Assembly: GCA_963792485.1 (NCBI GenBank)
Contig: CAWBWL010000007.1
Coordinates: 310,001-374,000, forward strand
Source of the DNA: JANOYJ01 sp963792485
Lineage (GTDB): Bacteria > Pseudomonadota > Alphaproteobacteria > Rhizobiales > Rhizobiaceae
Length of the DNA stretch: 64,000 nucleotides
Reading direction: 5' to 3'
The translations under genes were made by a program, and so were the position numbers. Positions 17,761-25,232 of the stretch are shown one piece after another. Each line of letters begins with the position of its first letter. Position 1 is the stretch's first letter. The notes under the pieces were generated by a model that worked only from the letters and a program-made list of their open reading frames with translations, ran no database searches and was not told the DNA's origin.

Positions 17761-18810
17761 TCACACCAGCAAAAGAGCGCCGGAAATTTCCCCAAAAGTG
17801 TCGACCCCGGCGCCGAATGTCAGGCCGTTGATCTCGATCATGCCGTTGGGGTGCGTCACCAGGAGGTCGCCATCGGCGCTGGCGGAGAGGTTCCAGAGCG
17901 GGCTGGCGTCAAGGTCGGTGAACTCGAATGCCGCCGGATCACCCGTCAGCGCCAAAAGCCCCGGCGTGGAAGCAAGCACGTCTGCGACGCTGAGCTGGAT
18001 CTTGTCTGTGCCGAGTGCGAAGTCATAGATCACATCTGCGCCCTCGCCCGGACGATTCGGATTGAACACGAACAAGTCCGACCCGGCGCCGCCGGACAAC
18101 ACGTCATTGCCGGTTCCGCCTTCAAGCTTGTCATCGCCGCCGAGTCCGAACAGAGCCTGATCACCAGCGCCACCGGAAAGCGAATCCGCGCCCGCCGCGC
18201 CGCCAACAACACCGGTGAGCTCAAGCGCGGGCAAGAGTTCAGCGAAGCTGTCGGTTGCCGCGCCGAATTTGATGCCGTTCAGCTCGATCTTGCCATTTGG
18301 GTGGTTGATCAGCACATCGCCATCATGTGAGGCCGTCACATCCCAGCTGGAGTTTGCGTCGAAATCCGTCGCGTCGAGCAGCGACGGGTCGCCGGTTCTG
18401 GACGCAATATCGCCGTCGGAGCGCAAGATGTCAGCGGCATTCAGCACGATCTTGTCGGCCCCGAGTTCAAAGTCGGAGATGACGTCATAGCCTTCGCCCT
18501 TGTTGGAGGGATCAAACAGAAACTTGTCCGCCCCTGCCCCGCCGGACAAAAAGTCATTGCCCGAGCCGCCATAGAGCTTGTCATCTCCGCTGCCGCCGTA
18601 AAGGTAGTCACGACCGCCGCCGCCGAAGAGCGCGTCCATGCCCGCGCCGCCGAACAGAAAGTCCGTTCCGCGCCCGCCAAACAGGCTGTCATCACCGCCG
18701 AGCCCGAAGAGGAAATCTCCTCTATAGCCGCCACGCAGAACATCATTGCCGTGACCGCCGATCTGCAGCCCGCGAAAGTCAAAAGCGTTGTTCGAATTAT
18801 TTCCTGGCAT
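17761..18810 (-). CDS. RTX (haemolysin-type calcium-binding) repeat protein
   Basis: 349 residues. Residues about 20-110 and 225-260 hold GGxGxDxLxG nonapeptides (GGHGNDVLRGG, GGRGTDFLFGG, GGSGDDKLYGG, GGTGNDVLSGG) that form calcium-binding beta-rolls. Two homologous C-terminal modules follow the RTX blocks (DVISDFELGADKI... and DVIYDFALGTDKI...), each with HPNGxIExNGxxFGA, so the second half arose by duplication. There is no Sec signal; RTX proteins leave through type I secretion, but no ABC/MFP genes are in this window. ATG 18810 has AGGAGACG upstream. Surface or secreted structural role likely. Confidence 0.87.
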   Translation of the reverse strand: MPGNNSNNAFDFRGLQIGGHGNDVLRGGYRGDFLFGLGGDDSLFGGRGTDFLFGGAGMDALFGGGGRDYLYGGSGDDKLYGGSGNDFLSGGAGADKFLFDPSNKGEGYDVISDFELGADKIVLNAADILRSDGDIASRTGDPSLLDATDFDANSSWDVTASHDGDVLINHPNGKIELNGIKFGAATDSFAELLPALELTGVVGGAAGADSLSGGAGDQALFGLGGDDKLEGGTGNDVLSGGAGSDLFVFNPNRPGEGADVIYDFALGTDKIQLSVADVLASTPGLLALTGDPAAFEFTDLDASPLWNLSASADGDLLVTHPNGMIEINGLTFGAGVDTFGEISGALLLV

Positions 18811-19131
18811 TCCTATCGTCTCCTGTGACGCTCTCATGCCCTCCCACCAAAAACGTCTACGGCGCGCCGCACGGACAGGATGTGTCAGTTTCCGCAATCA
18901 TCATCACGGTTCCCGGCCGGAGCTTCACGGTTTGGTGAGGCACGGTTGAACCGCCTCATCCTCAAACAAACACCCCCACCCGCTCAAACGGCCTGACAAA
19001 ATTGTGAACGACGAATCCGACTTCGTTGTGTATTTGCGAACAGTCCATCGCCAGAACGGCATATTACCAACCCATTCTATTGCCCTTAAGAGCGCTTCGG
19101 ACTTTGATGGGACTGCGCAAGGAAGATCAGA
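18811..19131. other. divergent intergenic region with a 24-bp copy of the ade 3'-end core
   Basis: Just over 300 bases between the RTX gene and the hydroquinone reductase gene. It must hold the promoters of both. The only feature recognised is the 24-bp match to the ade 3' end at 18966-18989. No small gene with family likeness was found. Confidence 0.5.
18966..18989 (-). repeat. third short copy of the ade 3'-end core (24 bp)
   Basis: These 24 bases (start ACAAACACCCCC, end CGCTCAAAC) are identical to the last codons of ade, and on the minus strand they read FERVGVFV followed directly by a TGA stop. Outside the core the similarity ends. The same core occurs in copies at 20990 and 22656. It may be an attachment-site relic or a leftover of an older gene end. 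Confidence 0.7.
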
Positions 19132-20082
19132 ATGCTCATCGACGGAAAATGGACGGAAGACTGGCAGCCGGTGCAGGCGATGGATGAAAAGGGCGGCTTT
19201 GTGCGCCAGACATCTTCATTCCGCCATTGGGTGACGCCGGACGGCGCCGCCGGGCCGACGGGCGATGCGGGCTTTGCCGCTGAGGCAGGCCGCTATCATC
19301 TTTACGTCGCGCTGATCTGCCCCTGGGCCTCCCGCACCCTGATCGCCCGCAAGCTGAAGGGGCTTGAAAGCGCCATTTCAGTTTCGGTGGTTGAACCTGC
19401 CCTTTCCAGCCAAGGCTGGCGCTTTGGCGACTTTCCGGGATCGACCCGCGACGAGTTGAACGGCGCAACTTATATGCACGAACTCTACACGCGCGTTGAC
19501 CCGCATTTCACCGGCCGCGCCACTGTGCCGGTTCTGTGGGACAAGAAGCTGAACACAATCGTCAACAACGAGTCCGCCGACATTTTGCGCATATTCAATT
19601 CCGGCTTCGGCGCGCTGGCTGAAGGGCAGATCGACCTCTACCCGCAGGCTCTGCGCGAAGAGATCGACGCCTTGAACGCGCGCGTGTATCCGATGCTGAA
19701 CAACGGCGTCTACCGCGCGGGCTTTGCCACCACACAGCTGGCCCATGAGGAAGCCTATCACGACGTGTTCGCCATGCTCGACGAGCTGGAGCCCCGCTTC
19801 GCCTCAGGCCCCTATTTGTTCGGCGCGGCCTTCACCGAGGCGGACATCCGCCTGTTCGTCACCCTCGTCCGCTTCGACGCGGCCTATTTCGGTCTGTTCA
19901 AAACCAACAAACGCCGCATTGCGGACTACCCCAATTTGCAGGCCTATCTGGAACGGGTGATTGCCATTCCGGGCGTGCGGGAGACGGTGAGCATCGACCA
20001 CATCAAGCGGGGGTATTATTCGGTGAAGGCGCTGAACCCCACGGGGATCGTGCCGGTGGGACCGGAGCTGGGGTGGATGTGA
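19132..20082 (+). CDS. glutathionyl-hydroquinone reductase (Xi-class GST, YqjG-like)
   Basis: 316 residues, the usual length for this family. The active site CPWA with Cys63 (LICPWASRTLI) and the long N-terminal region before the thioredoxin fold are typical. VPVLWDKKLNTIVNNESADIL is the glutathione-binding segment and the C-terminal domain has FTEADIRLFVTLVRFDAAY. It reduces glutathionyl-hydroquinones to hydroquinones. The gene lies alone, between the short ade-core copy and the toxin-antitoxin pair; whether it belongs to the mobile segment is open. Confidence 0.92.
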   Translation: MLIDGKWTEDWQPVQAMDEKGGFVRQTSSFRHWVTPDGAAGPTGDAGFAAEAGRYHLYVALICPWASRTLIARKLKGLESAISVSVVEPALSSQGWRFGDFPGSTRDELNGATYMHELYTRVDPHFTGRATVPVLWDKKLNTIVNNESADILRIFNSGFGALAEGQIDLYPQALREEIDALNARVYPMLNNGVYRAGFATTQLAHEEAYHDVFAMLDELEPRFASGPYLFGAAFTEADIRLFVTLVRFDAAYFGLFKTNKRRIADYPNLQAYLERVIAIPGVRETVSIDHIKRGYYSVKALNPTGIVPVGPELGWM

Positions 20083-20209
20083 CGCGGGAACGAGGGCAGA
20101 TTGGCAGCGTGCTATGGGAACAGCATTCCATTGCGGAGCTTCTAAGACACAGACCCTTGAAGCTGTGGGAGGAGAATCGTCTGGCTGCCTGTGCTGGTTC
20201 CTGAATTGG

Positions 20210-20635
20210 TCAGACTGTCCGGTCGACCCGTCCAGCTTTGCCACGTATGGTTTCAAGAACCGCTGCTTGAACCTGTTTCAGAAATGGCCGACTGAAGCGG
20301 CCCTGCGGCGGCGTGTTGATTGGAAAATCCCAAGACCGCTCAAGAATGTCATAATTGTACTCTGAAACCGTAATCCATCCGCGCTTCGCCTCCGTCAGTC
20401 CAGCGCGCCGAAGTTCAAGTTGCGGAACTTCCACGGCAACCTGCCCTGCACTTGGCGGGTTGCCGGAAATGGCGAGAATGACAAGATGAGACAGGTTTTG
20501 CGCCTCATTCCTGAAGATCATCGCAAGGCAGGCAGGGCGGTCTTTCTCACCCTCCTCACGTCCCAAATCACGCTGCCAGAGCCACAAATAGGGGTAGCGG
20601 ACGATGTGACCGTCCTTAAATGCCTCAGTCGGCAT
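20210..20635 (-). CDS. putative toxin of a type II TA pair (PemK-like)
   Basis: 141 residues, starting MPTEAFKDGHIVRYPYLWLWQRD. The segment DRPACLAMIF..., LAISGNPPSAGQVAVEVP and AKRGWITVSEYNYDILE resemble small PemK/MazF-like plasmid-stability toxins that often follow Phd-type antitoxins. The start codon overlaps the end of the antitoxin gene by 11 bases, so translation is coupled. The exact nuclease residues cannot be picked out by eye, so the toxin class is an inference from arrangement and overall pattern. Confidence 0.65.
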   Translation of the reverse strand: MPTEAFKDGHIVRYPYLWLWQRDLGREEGEKDRPACLAMIFRNEAQNLSHLVILAISGNPPSAGQVAVEVPQLELRRAGLTEAKRGWITVSEYNYDILERSWDFPINTPPQGRFSRPFLKQVQAAVLETIRGKAGRVDRTV

Positions 20636-20885
20636 GATCAGTCGCGCTGTCTTTGACGCGCCGCTCCAGCTCTGACGCCAGCATTTCCTCCAATTCCGGC
20701 GGCGCTTCCCCCGCGCCGAACACGCGCCGCGGCCGCGCGCCCTCGCGCAGCTTCTCGAAATCCTCCACGCTCATCAACACAAAACGCGGCTTACGGTGAT
20801 GGGTGATGGTGACGGGTTCGCGCGATGCCGCATGGGTGACGGCGCCGACCTGCTGAGTGAGTTCGACGGTGCTGAATGTGCGCAT
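20625..20885 (-). CDS. Phd/YefM-type antitoxin
   Basis: 86 residues. The N-terminus MRTFSTVELTQQVGAVTHAASREPVTITHHRKPRFVLMSVEDFEKL is the Phd/YefM fold, which binds operator DNA, and the acidic, helical C-terminus (EELEEMLASELERRVKD) would cover the toxin. It is first in a two-gene operon with the toxin, overlapping by 11 bases. An inverted repeat just upstream (20914-20934) may be its operator. Confidence 0.85.
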   Translation of the reverse strand: MRTFSTVELTQQVGAVTHAASREPVTITHHRKPRFVLMSVEDFEKLREGARPRRVFGAGEAPPELEEMLASELERRVKDSATDHAD

Positions 20886-20913
20886 GGAGGCAGCTCATTT
20901 GGGAATATTAAGA

Positions 20914-20934
20914 ATATCTATATATTGGAGATAT
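20914..20934 (-). promoter_or_regulatory. AT-rich inverted repeat, possible TA operator
   Basis: ATATCT (20914-20919) and AGATAT (20929-20934) form an inverted repeat in an AT-rich stretch, 29 bases upstream of the antitoxin start. Phd-type antitoxins bind such palindromes to repress their own operon. Confidence 0.4.
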
Positions 20935-20989
20935 CTTTAAATTGCAAACAAGACGCCGGGCTGACCAGCCACTTTGCGTCCCCCCTCAC

Positions 20990-21081
20990 ACAAACACCCC
21001 CACCCGCTCAAACCTGCGCACATCCACCAGCCCGATATCCGAGATCCGCAGCTCCGGTATCACCACCAGCGCCAGAAGCGA
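20990..21081 (-). repeat. duplicated ade 3' end (copy A)
   Basis: 92 bases that match 22656-22747, the 3' end of ade, with 4 mismatches. The minus-strand reading is the last ade residues (SLLALVVIPELR, then ISDIGLVDVRRFERVGVFV) plus its own TGA stop. All four differences are synonymous (Ile, Leu and Asp codons), so copy A comes from a functional but diverged ade gene. It lies 27 bases before the stop of the Abi gene. Confidence 0.9.
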
Positions 21082-21107
21082 AGCTCCGATAAATTCCTAG
21101 CTGAATG

Positions 21108-21806
21108 TCATCCGGTCTTCTCTTTTGTCTCGTCAGGGCTAGCGAGGGAGATGCCCTCGTCGGGATATATATGCGGGAACCGGGAGCAGCTTCGGCACCA
21201 GTCTGCCGCCGCAGGTGAAAGCCATTCTGTCAGCTGCATTATTGCGCCGAAGTGCTTTGGCAGATTCCATGTGATGACTGGCTCGTGGTGGGCAATTCGG
21301 TTGCGCAGCTCGCGAATTGGGGCAAGCGGTGCTGCAAACTGCTTTCTGGACAAATGCGCGCCCTCAGGGAGTTGAGTGACCTTGTGCAGTTCTTTGCGCC
21401 ACTGATCTTCGTAGATGGTGCCGAAGAAGGCGGTCCAGTAACCAAATGTCTGCGCCGCAACGATGCGTCCAGGCGTTAGTTCCTTATTCTTCTCCAAGAG
21501 GTCACGTTTGGCGTTTTCGAGTTGCTCCGGCTGAACGCTGCCTTGTTGATAAAGGGGATTTTCATACCAGTTATCGCCGGAAGCGGCGCTCAGGACGATG
21601 TGAATGCGGTTGCGCAACGCAATTTCGAGTGCTTGTAGCGGAATGTAGAAACTTTCGGAAATCAGACTGTTGAGCGTGTAGAGCTTGACCGCCTGCGAAC
21701 GATCACCCGCCGCCCATTCGACATAGCGGGCGAACCGCTCCTGCGACAGCGCCATCTCAATCTGGTCCGCGTCCAGGGCTTCCAACTCTGTGGCCTGGGC
21801 TTGCAT
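21108..21806 (-). CDS. Abi-like protein (Abi_2 family, HEPN-type motif)
   Basis: 232 residues from ATG 21806, which has GTGAGGGAAAAA upstream. The family traits are an N-terminal LNSLISESFYIPLQALEIALRNRIH segment and RELRNRIAHHEPV, with the Rx4H nuclease-like motif Arg168 to His173. Such Abi proteins (AbiD/AbiF type) cause abortive infection or act as HEPN RNases in anti-phage defence. The gene is enclosed, together with the DUF2971 gene, between two copies of the ade 3' end. Confidence 0.8.
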   Translation of the reverse strand: MQAQATELEALDADQIEMALSQERFARYVEWAAGDRSQAVKLYTLNSLISESFYIPLQALEIALRNRIHIVLSAASGDNWYENPLYQQGSVQPEQLENAKRDLLEKNKELTPGRIVAAQTFGYWTAFFGTIYEDQWRKELHKVTQLPEGAHLSRKQFAAPLAPIRELRNRIAHHEPVITWNLPKHFGAIMQLTEWLSPAAADWCRSCSRFPHIYPDEGISLASPDETKEKTG

Positions 21807-21971
21807 TTTTTCCCTCACCTTGCTATACGGCCTGTGTAAACCCCGGTGTCGCCTCTGCTCACGCATGCGCCCGGGGTAATTTTTTAAGTATGGCGCGGCG
21901 GCCCTTCGGCGATTTTAGCTCGTGCCGCTCGGCCTACCCCTCCATCTTTTCTTCGGCTAATTCCGTTTCTC

Positions 21972-22634
21972 TCAAAGCGTTTTCACAAGCTTCTTGTTGG
22001 ACTGCTTGCACATCTTGAAGCCAGTAAATTTCGCGCGAACCGTTGAAAATAATACACCAGACTTTTCATAGGCGCCTTGTAGTCTGTCTTTACCCATTGG
22101 TTCATATCCGGCGCCGAAAATCACTTCTTTGACGGTAAGACCTAGATCAGCAAATGCAGAAAAAAACTTGTCGCCATGCTCCCGATCACATTGGTGCAAC
22201 GGGTGCATCATTCTCATTTCGGCCTCATAGCGCCAAGTGACGTGCTTTTGCGTCAATGCGTTTTTCATTAAGTCGTAAAACTGATCGTCATTCAGATGAC
22301 CTACCACCGCAGACTTTTCACGCCGTCGAACGTATTTTATTGGAAGTAAATGGTGCTCACTGACGTCAAATCCGATGGCTAGCCCCTTGTGGTTGCGCGC
22401 GTAATGCGCCCACATCAATGGTTCGTTCCATTTTGTGCTAAATGAAACGACGCCGTGGGTAGAGGCAATCTTTTCCCTAAATTGAACCGCCCGCGTCCTT
22501 ATGTCCAATCTCCCAATGTCGACTGAAAGCAGTTCAAATGGATCATTGAGGCTTTCGATTGTGGAGACCTTCAGCCTCAATTTCTCAAGAGACTGCAGTC
22601 CATATTCAGCTGGATAAAACTTATAAATTCTCAC
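21972..22634 (-). CDS. DUF2971 protein
   Basis: 220 residues starting with GTG 22634 (MRIYKFYPAEYGLQSLEKLRLKVST). The family pattern is visible: LNDPFELLS, FSTKWNEPLMWAHYARNHKGLAIGFD, WRYEAEMRMMH and VKEVIFGAGY. DUF2971 genes are frequent in accessory and defence regions; their activity is not known. Its start lies only 18 bases from the ade stop. It is followed by the Abi gene on the same strand, 165 bases on. Lower GC content than its neighbours supports horizontal transfer. Confidence 0.8.
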   Translation of the reverse strand: MRIYKFYPAEYGLQSLEKLRLKVSTIESLNDPFELLSVDIGRLDIRTRAVQFREKIASTHGVVSFSTKWNEPLMWAHYARNHKGLAIGFDVSEHHLLPIKYVRRREKSAVVGHLNDDQFYDLMKNALTQKHVTWRYEAEMRMMHPLHQCDREHGDKFFSAFADLGLTVKEVIFGAGYEPMGKDRLQGAYEKSGVLFSTVRAKFTGFKMCKQSNKKLVKTL

Positions 22635-22651
22635 TTTGCTCGTTCCACCCG

Positions 22652-24457
22652 CTAGACAAACACCCCCACCCGCTCAAACCTGCGCACATCCACCAGCCCG
22701 ATGTCCGAGATCCGAAGCTCCGGAATAACCACCAGCGCCAGAAGCGAGTGCTGCATGTAGGCGTTGTTGAGGGTGCAGCCGCAGGCGCGCATGGCGGCGA
22801 CGAGTTTGTCGGCCTTGGCGGCGACGATTTCGGCGCGCTCGTCAGACATGAGGCCGGCGACGGGCATTTCGATGAGAGCAAGTTCCTTGCCCTCGGAAAA
22901 CAGCACGACCCCTCCTCCGACTTCGCCGAGGCGGTTGGCGGCGAGGGCCATGTCGGCCTTGTTCGTGCCGACGACGATCATGTGGTGGCTGTCATGGGCG
23001 ACGGTGGAGGCGAGCGCACAGGGCTTGTTGTAGCCAAAGCCGGAGACGAAGGCGTTGACCACGCCGCCCGTGGCGCGGTGGCGCTCGACGAGGGCGATCT
23101 GGCAGATGTCACTTACGGCATCGCAATCGACGAGGCCGTTCTTGACGATCAGGTCCGCCTGAAGCGCCTTGGTCGGGGCCTGGTTTTCGACCACTCCAAT
23201 CACACGCGCGGTGACCTTGTTGGCGCCTTCTGGGGCGCGGATGTCAAAGTCCGGCGCGGCGAGCTTTTTGCCGAGATGGACGGTGTTCTTGGCTGAGGAA
23301 GGATAGGAAAAGGCAGGGACTTCCTTCACGAGCCGCCCATGCGACGCCAGATGCTCCCCTCGCCCATAGACTTCGTCAATCTTCATCTCGGCAAGGTTCG
23401 ACACAATCAGAAAATCCGCCAGCCGCCCCGGCGTGATTGACCCGATCTCCTTGTCGAGGCCGAAATGCTGCGCGGTGTTGAGCGTGGCCATCTGGATGGC
23501 GGTGACGGGTTTGAGGCCCTGCTGTATGGCGTGGCGGAGGACGCGGTCCATATGGCCCTCGCCCACGAGGGTGCCGGAATGGCTGTCGTCGGTGCACAGG
23601 ATGAAATGGCGCGGGTCGAGGCCGCTCTCGGTGACGGCCTTGATCTGCTCGGCCACGTCATACCAGGCGCTGCCGAGCCGCAGCATGGCGCGCATGCCCT
23701 GCCGCACGCGGGCGATGGCGTCGGAAGCTTGGGTGCCTTCGTGGTCGTCCTCCGGGCCGCCCGCAACATAGCCGTGAAACGGCAGGCCTAAATCCGGCGA
23801 GGCGTAATGGCCGCCGACCGTCTTCCCTGCCTTCTTGGTCGCAGCGATCTCGCCGGACATTTTCGCGTCATTTGCGGCAACGCCGGGGAAATTCATTACT
23901 TCGCCAAGGCCGATAATGTTCGGCCATGTCATCGCCTCCTCGACATCGGCGACGGAGATGGTTGCTCCCGGCGTTTCCAGCCCCGGCGCGGAAGGCACGC
24001 AGCTGGGCATCTGCACATGCACGTTGACCGGCATCGCCATCGCCTCGTCATGCATCAGCCGCACGCCGGCAAGGCCGAGGACATTGGCGATCTCGTGCGG
24101 ATCGATGAACATCGAGGTGGTGCCATGCGGGATGACGGCGCGGGCAAACTCGGTGACTGTGACCATGCCGCTCTCAACATGCATGTGCCCGTCGCAGAGG
24201 CCTGGCACGAGATAGCGGCCGTTAGCTTCGACAATTTTCGTGTCCGGCCCGATGCAATGGCTCGCGTCCGGCCCGCAATAGGCGAAGCGGCCTTCGATGA
24301 TGGCAAGGTCGGTGCCTGGAATGATCTCGCCGGAATGGACATTGACCCATTTGCCGCCGCGCACCACAAGGTCCGCCTTGGCGCGGCCCATGGCGACGTC
24401 AACGAGAATTGACGCGCATTCGGTCCAGGGTTTCGGGCTTGCAGTGGAAGCTGGCAT
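22652..24457 (-). CDS. ade: adenine deaminase
   Basis: 601 residues of the amidohydrolase superfamily, converting adenine to hypoxanthine. The metal-binding motif HMHVESGMVT, FIDPHEIANVLG, LCTDDSHSGTLVGEGHMD and the C-terminal NSHH-like TVAHDSHHMIVVG agree with Ade. The C-terminal domain (GGGVVLFSEGKELALIEMPVAGLMSD) is intact. ATG 24457 is chosen over an in-frame GTG three codons upstream. The divergent neighbour is pncA. The end of the gene is the site of a duplicated accessory segment. Confidence 0.94.
   Translation of the reverse strand: MPASTASPKPWTECASILVDVAMGRAKADLVVRGGKWVNVHSGEIIPGTDLAIIEGRFAYCGPDASHCIGPDTKIVEANGRYLVPGLCDGHMHVESGMVTVTEFARAVIPHGTTSMFIDPHEIANVLGLAGVRLMHDEAMAMPVNVHVQMPSCVPSAPGLETPGATISVADVEEAMTWPNIIGLGEVMNFPGVAANDAKMSGEIAATKKAGKTVGGHYASPDLGLPFHGYVAGGPEDDHEGTQASDAIARVRQGMRAMLRLGSAWYDVAEQIKAVTESGLDPRHFILCTDDSHSGTLVGEGHMDRVLRHAIQQGLKPVTAIQMATLNTAQHFGLDKEIGSITPGRLADFLIVSNLAEMKIDEVYGRGEHLASHGRLVKEVPAFSYPSSAKNTVHLGKKLAAPDFDIRAPEGANKVTARVIGVVENQAPTKALQADLIVKNGLVDCDAVSDICQIALVERHRATGGVVNAFVSGFGYNKPCALASTVAHDSHHMIVVGTNKADMALAANRLGEVGGGVVLFSEGKELALIEMPVAGLMSDERAEIVAAKADKLVAAMRACGCTLNNAYMQHSLLALVVIPELRISDIGLVDVRRFERVGVFV
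22656..22747 (-). repeat. ade 3' end (copy B, within the intact gene)
   Basis: The 92 bases that are repeated at 20990-21081. They form the last codons of the intact ade gene, so the accessory segment between copies A and B (about 1.57 kb) sits precisely at the ade 3' end. Confidence 0.9.
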
Positions 24458-24525
24458 GATTTGCACTCTTGGCGTTGCGACAGGTAATAGACTAGCCTGA
24501 AAATCAGAATGGAGAAGTGGATAAG

Positions 24526-25125
24526 ATGCAGCAGGAAGCGCTGGTCATTATTGATCTGCAGAATGATTTTTGTCCCGGCGGCGCGCTCGCCGTTGAAGGC
24601 GGGCATGACATTGTGCCGCTGATCAACCAGCTGATGCAGCGCTTTGAGAATGTCGTGTTGACCCAGGACTGGCACCCGGCGGACCATTCTTCCTTTGCCT
24701 CGCAGCACAAAGGCCGCGCGCCGTTCGAGAGCACTGAAATGCCCTATGGCCCGCAGACACTTTGGCCGGACCATTGCATTATCGGGTCAAAAGGCGCGGC
24801 GTTTCATCCGGATCTGAACGTGACAGCTGCGCAGCTCATCATCCGCAAAGGCTTCCGGCAAGCTGTTGATTCCTATTCATCTTTCTTCGAAAATGACCAC
24901 AGGACGCCGACCGGGCTTGCCGGATATCTCAAGGAACGCGGGCTGACGAAGCTTACCTTTGCCGGCCTCGCGACGGATTACTGCGTTGCCTATTCGGCGC
25001 TTGACGCGCGCAAGCTTGGGCTTGGGGCCGAGGTGTTGCTTGGCGCATGCCGGGGCATAGATCTGATGGGCTCGATGGATGTGATGCTTGAGAAGATGCG
25101 CGGCGCAGGCGTTGTGCTTTCCTGA
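24526..25125 (+). CDS. pncA: nicotinamidase
   Basis: 199 residues. The catalytic set is visible: Asp in IIDLQNDFCPGG, metal ligands in LTQDWHPADHSSF, and the nucleophilic Cys in GLATDYCVAYSALDA. It hydrolyses nicotinamide to nicotinate for NAD salvage. ATG 24526 is used, with GGAGAAG upstream; the in-frame GTG at 24517 is too close to the ribosome site. pncB follows in the same direction, about 100 bases on. Confidence 0.95.
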   Translation: MQQEALVIIDLQNDFCPGGALAVEGGHDIVPLINQLMQRFENVVLTQDWHPADHSSFASQHKGRAPFESTEMPYGPQTLWPDHCIIGSKGAAFHPDLNVTAAQLIIRKGFRQAVDSYSSFFENDHRTPTGLAGYLKERGLTKLTFAGLATDYCVAYSALDARKLGLGAEVLLGACRGIDLMGSMDVMLEKMRGAGVVLS

Positions 25126-25232
25126 ACAGGCGCGGCTTTCTCCTTGATATAAAATGCAATTTCCGTGTCCGCGGTTCTAGACAGACCGATTTTGCCGGTT
25201 AATCTGCGCGCAGATCGGGAGTGACGCGCGCC

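Noticed and set aside
22559..23296. 245-codon plus-strand open frame across the ade 3' end
   Set aside because: It is opposite the intact ade coding region and has Gly/Asp/Val-rich low-complexity composition.
22652..24457. The ade repeat as a sign that ade is broken
   Set aside because: The intact gene has all motifs and a full C-terminus; only the detached copy A is partial.
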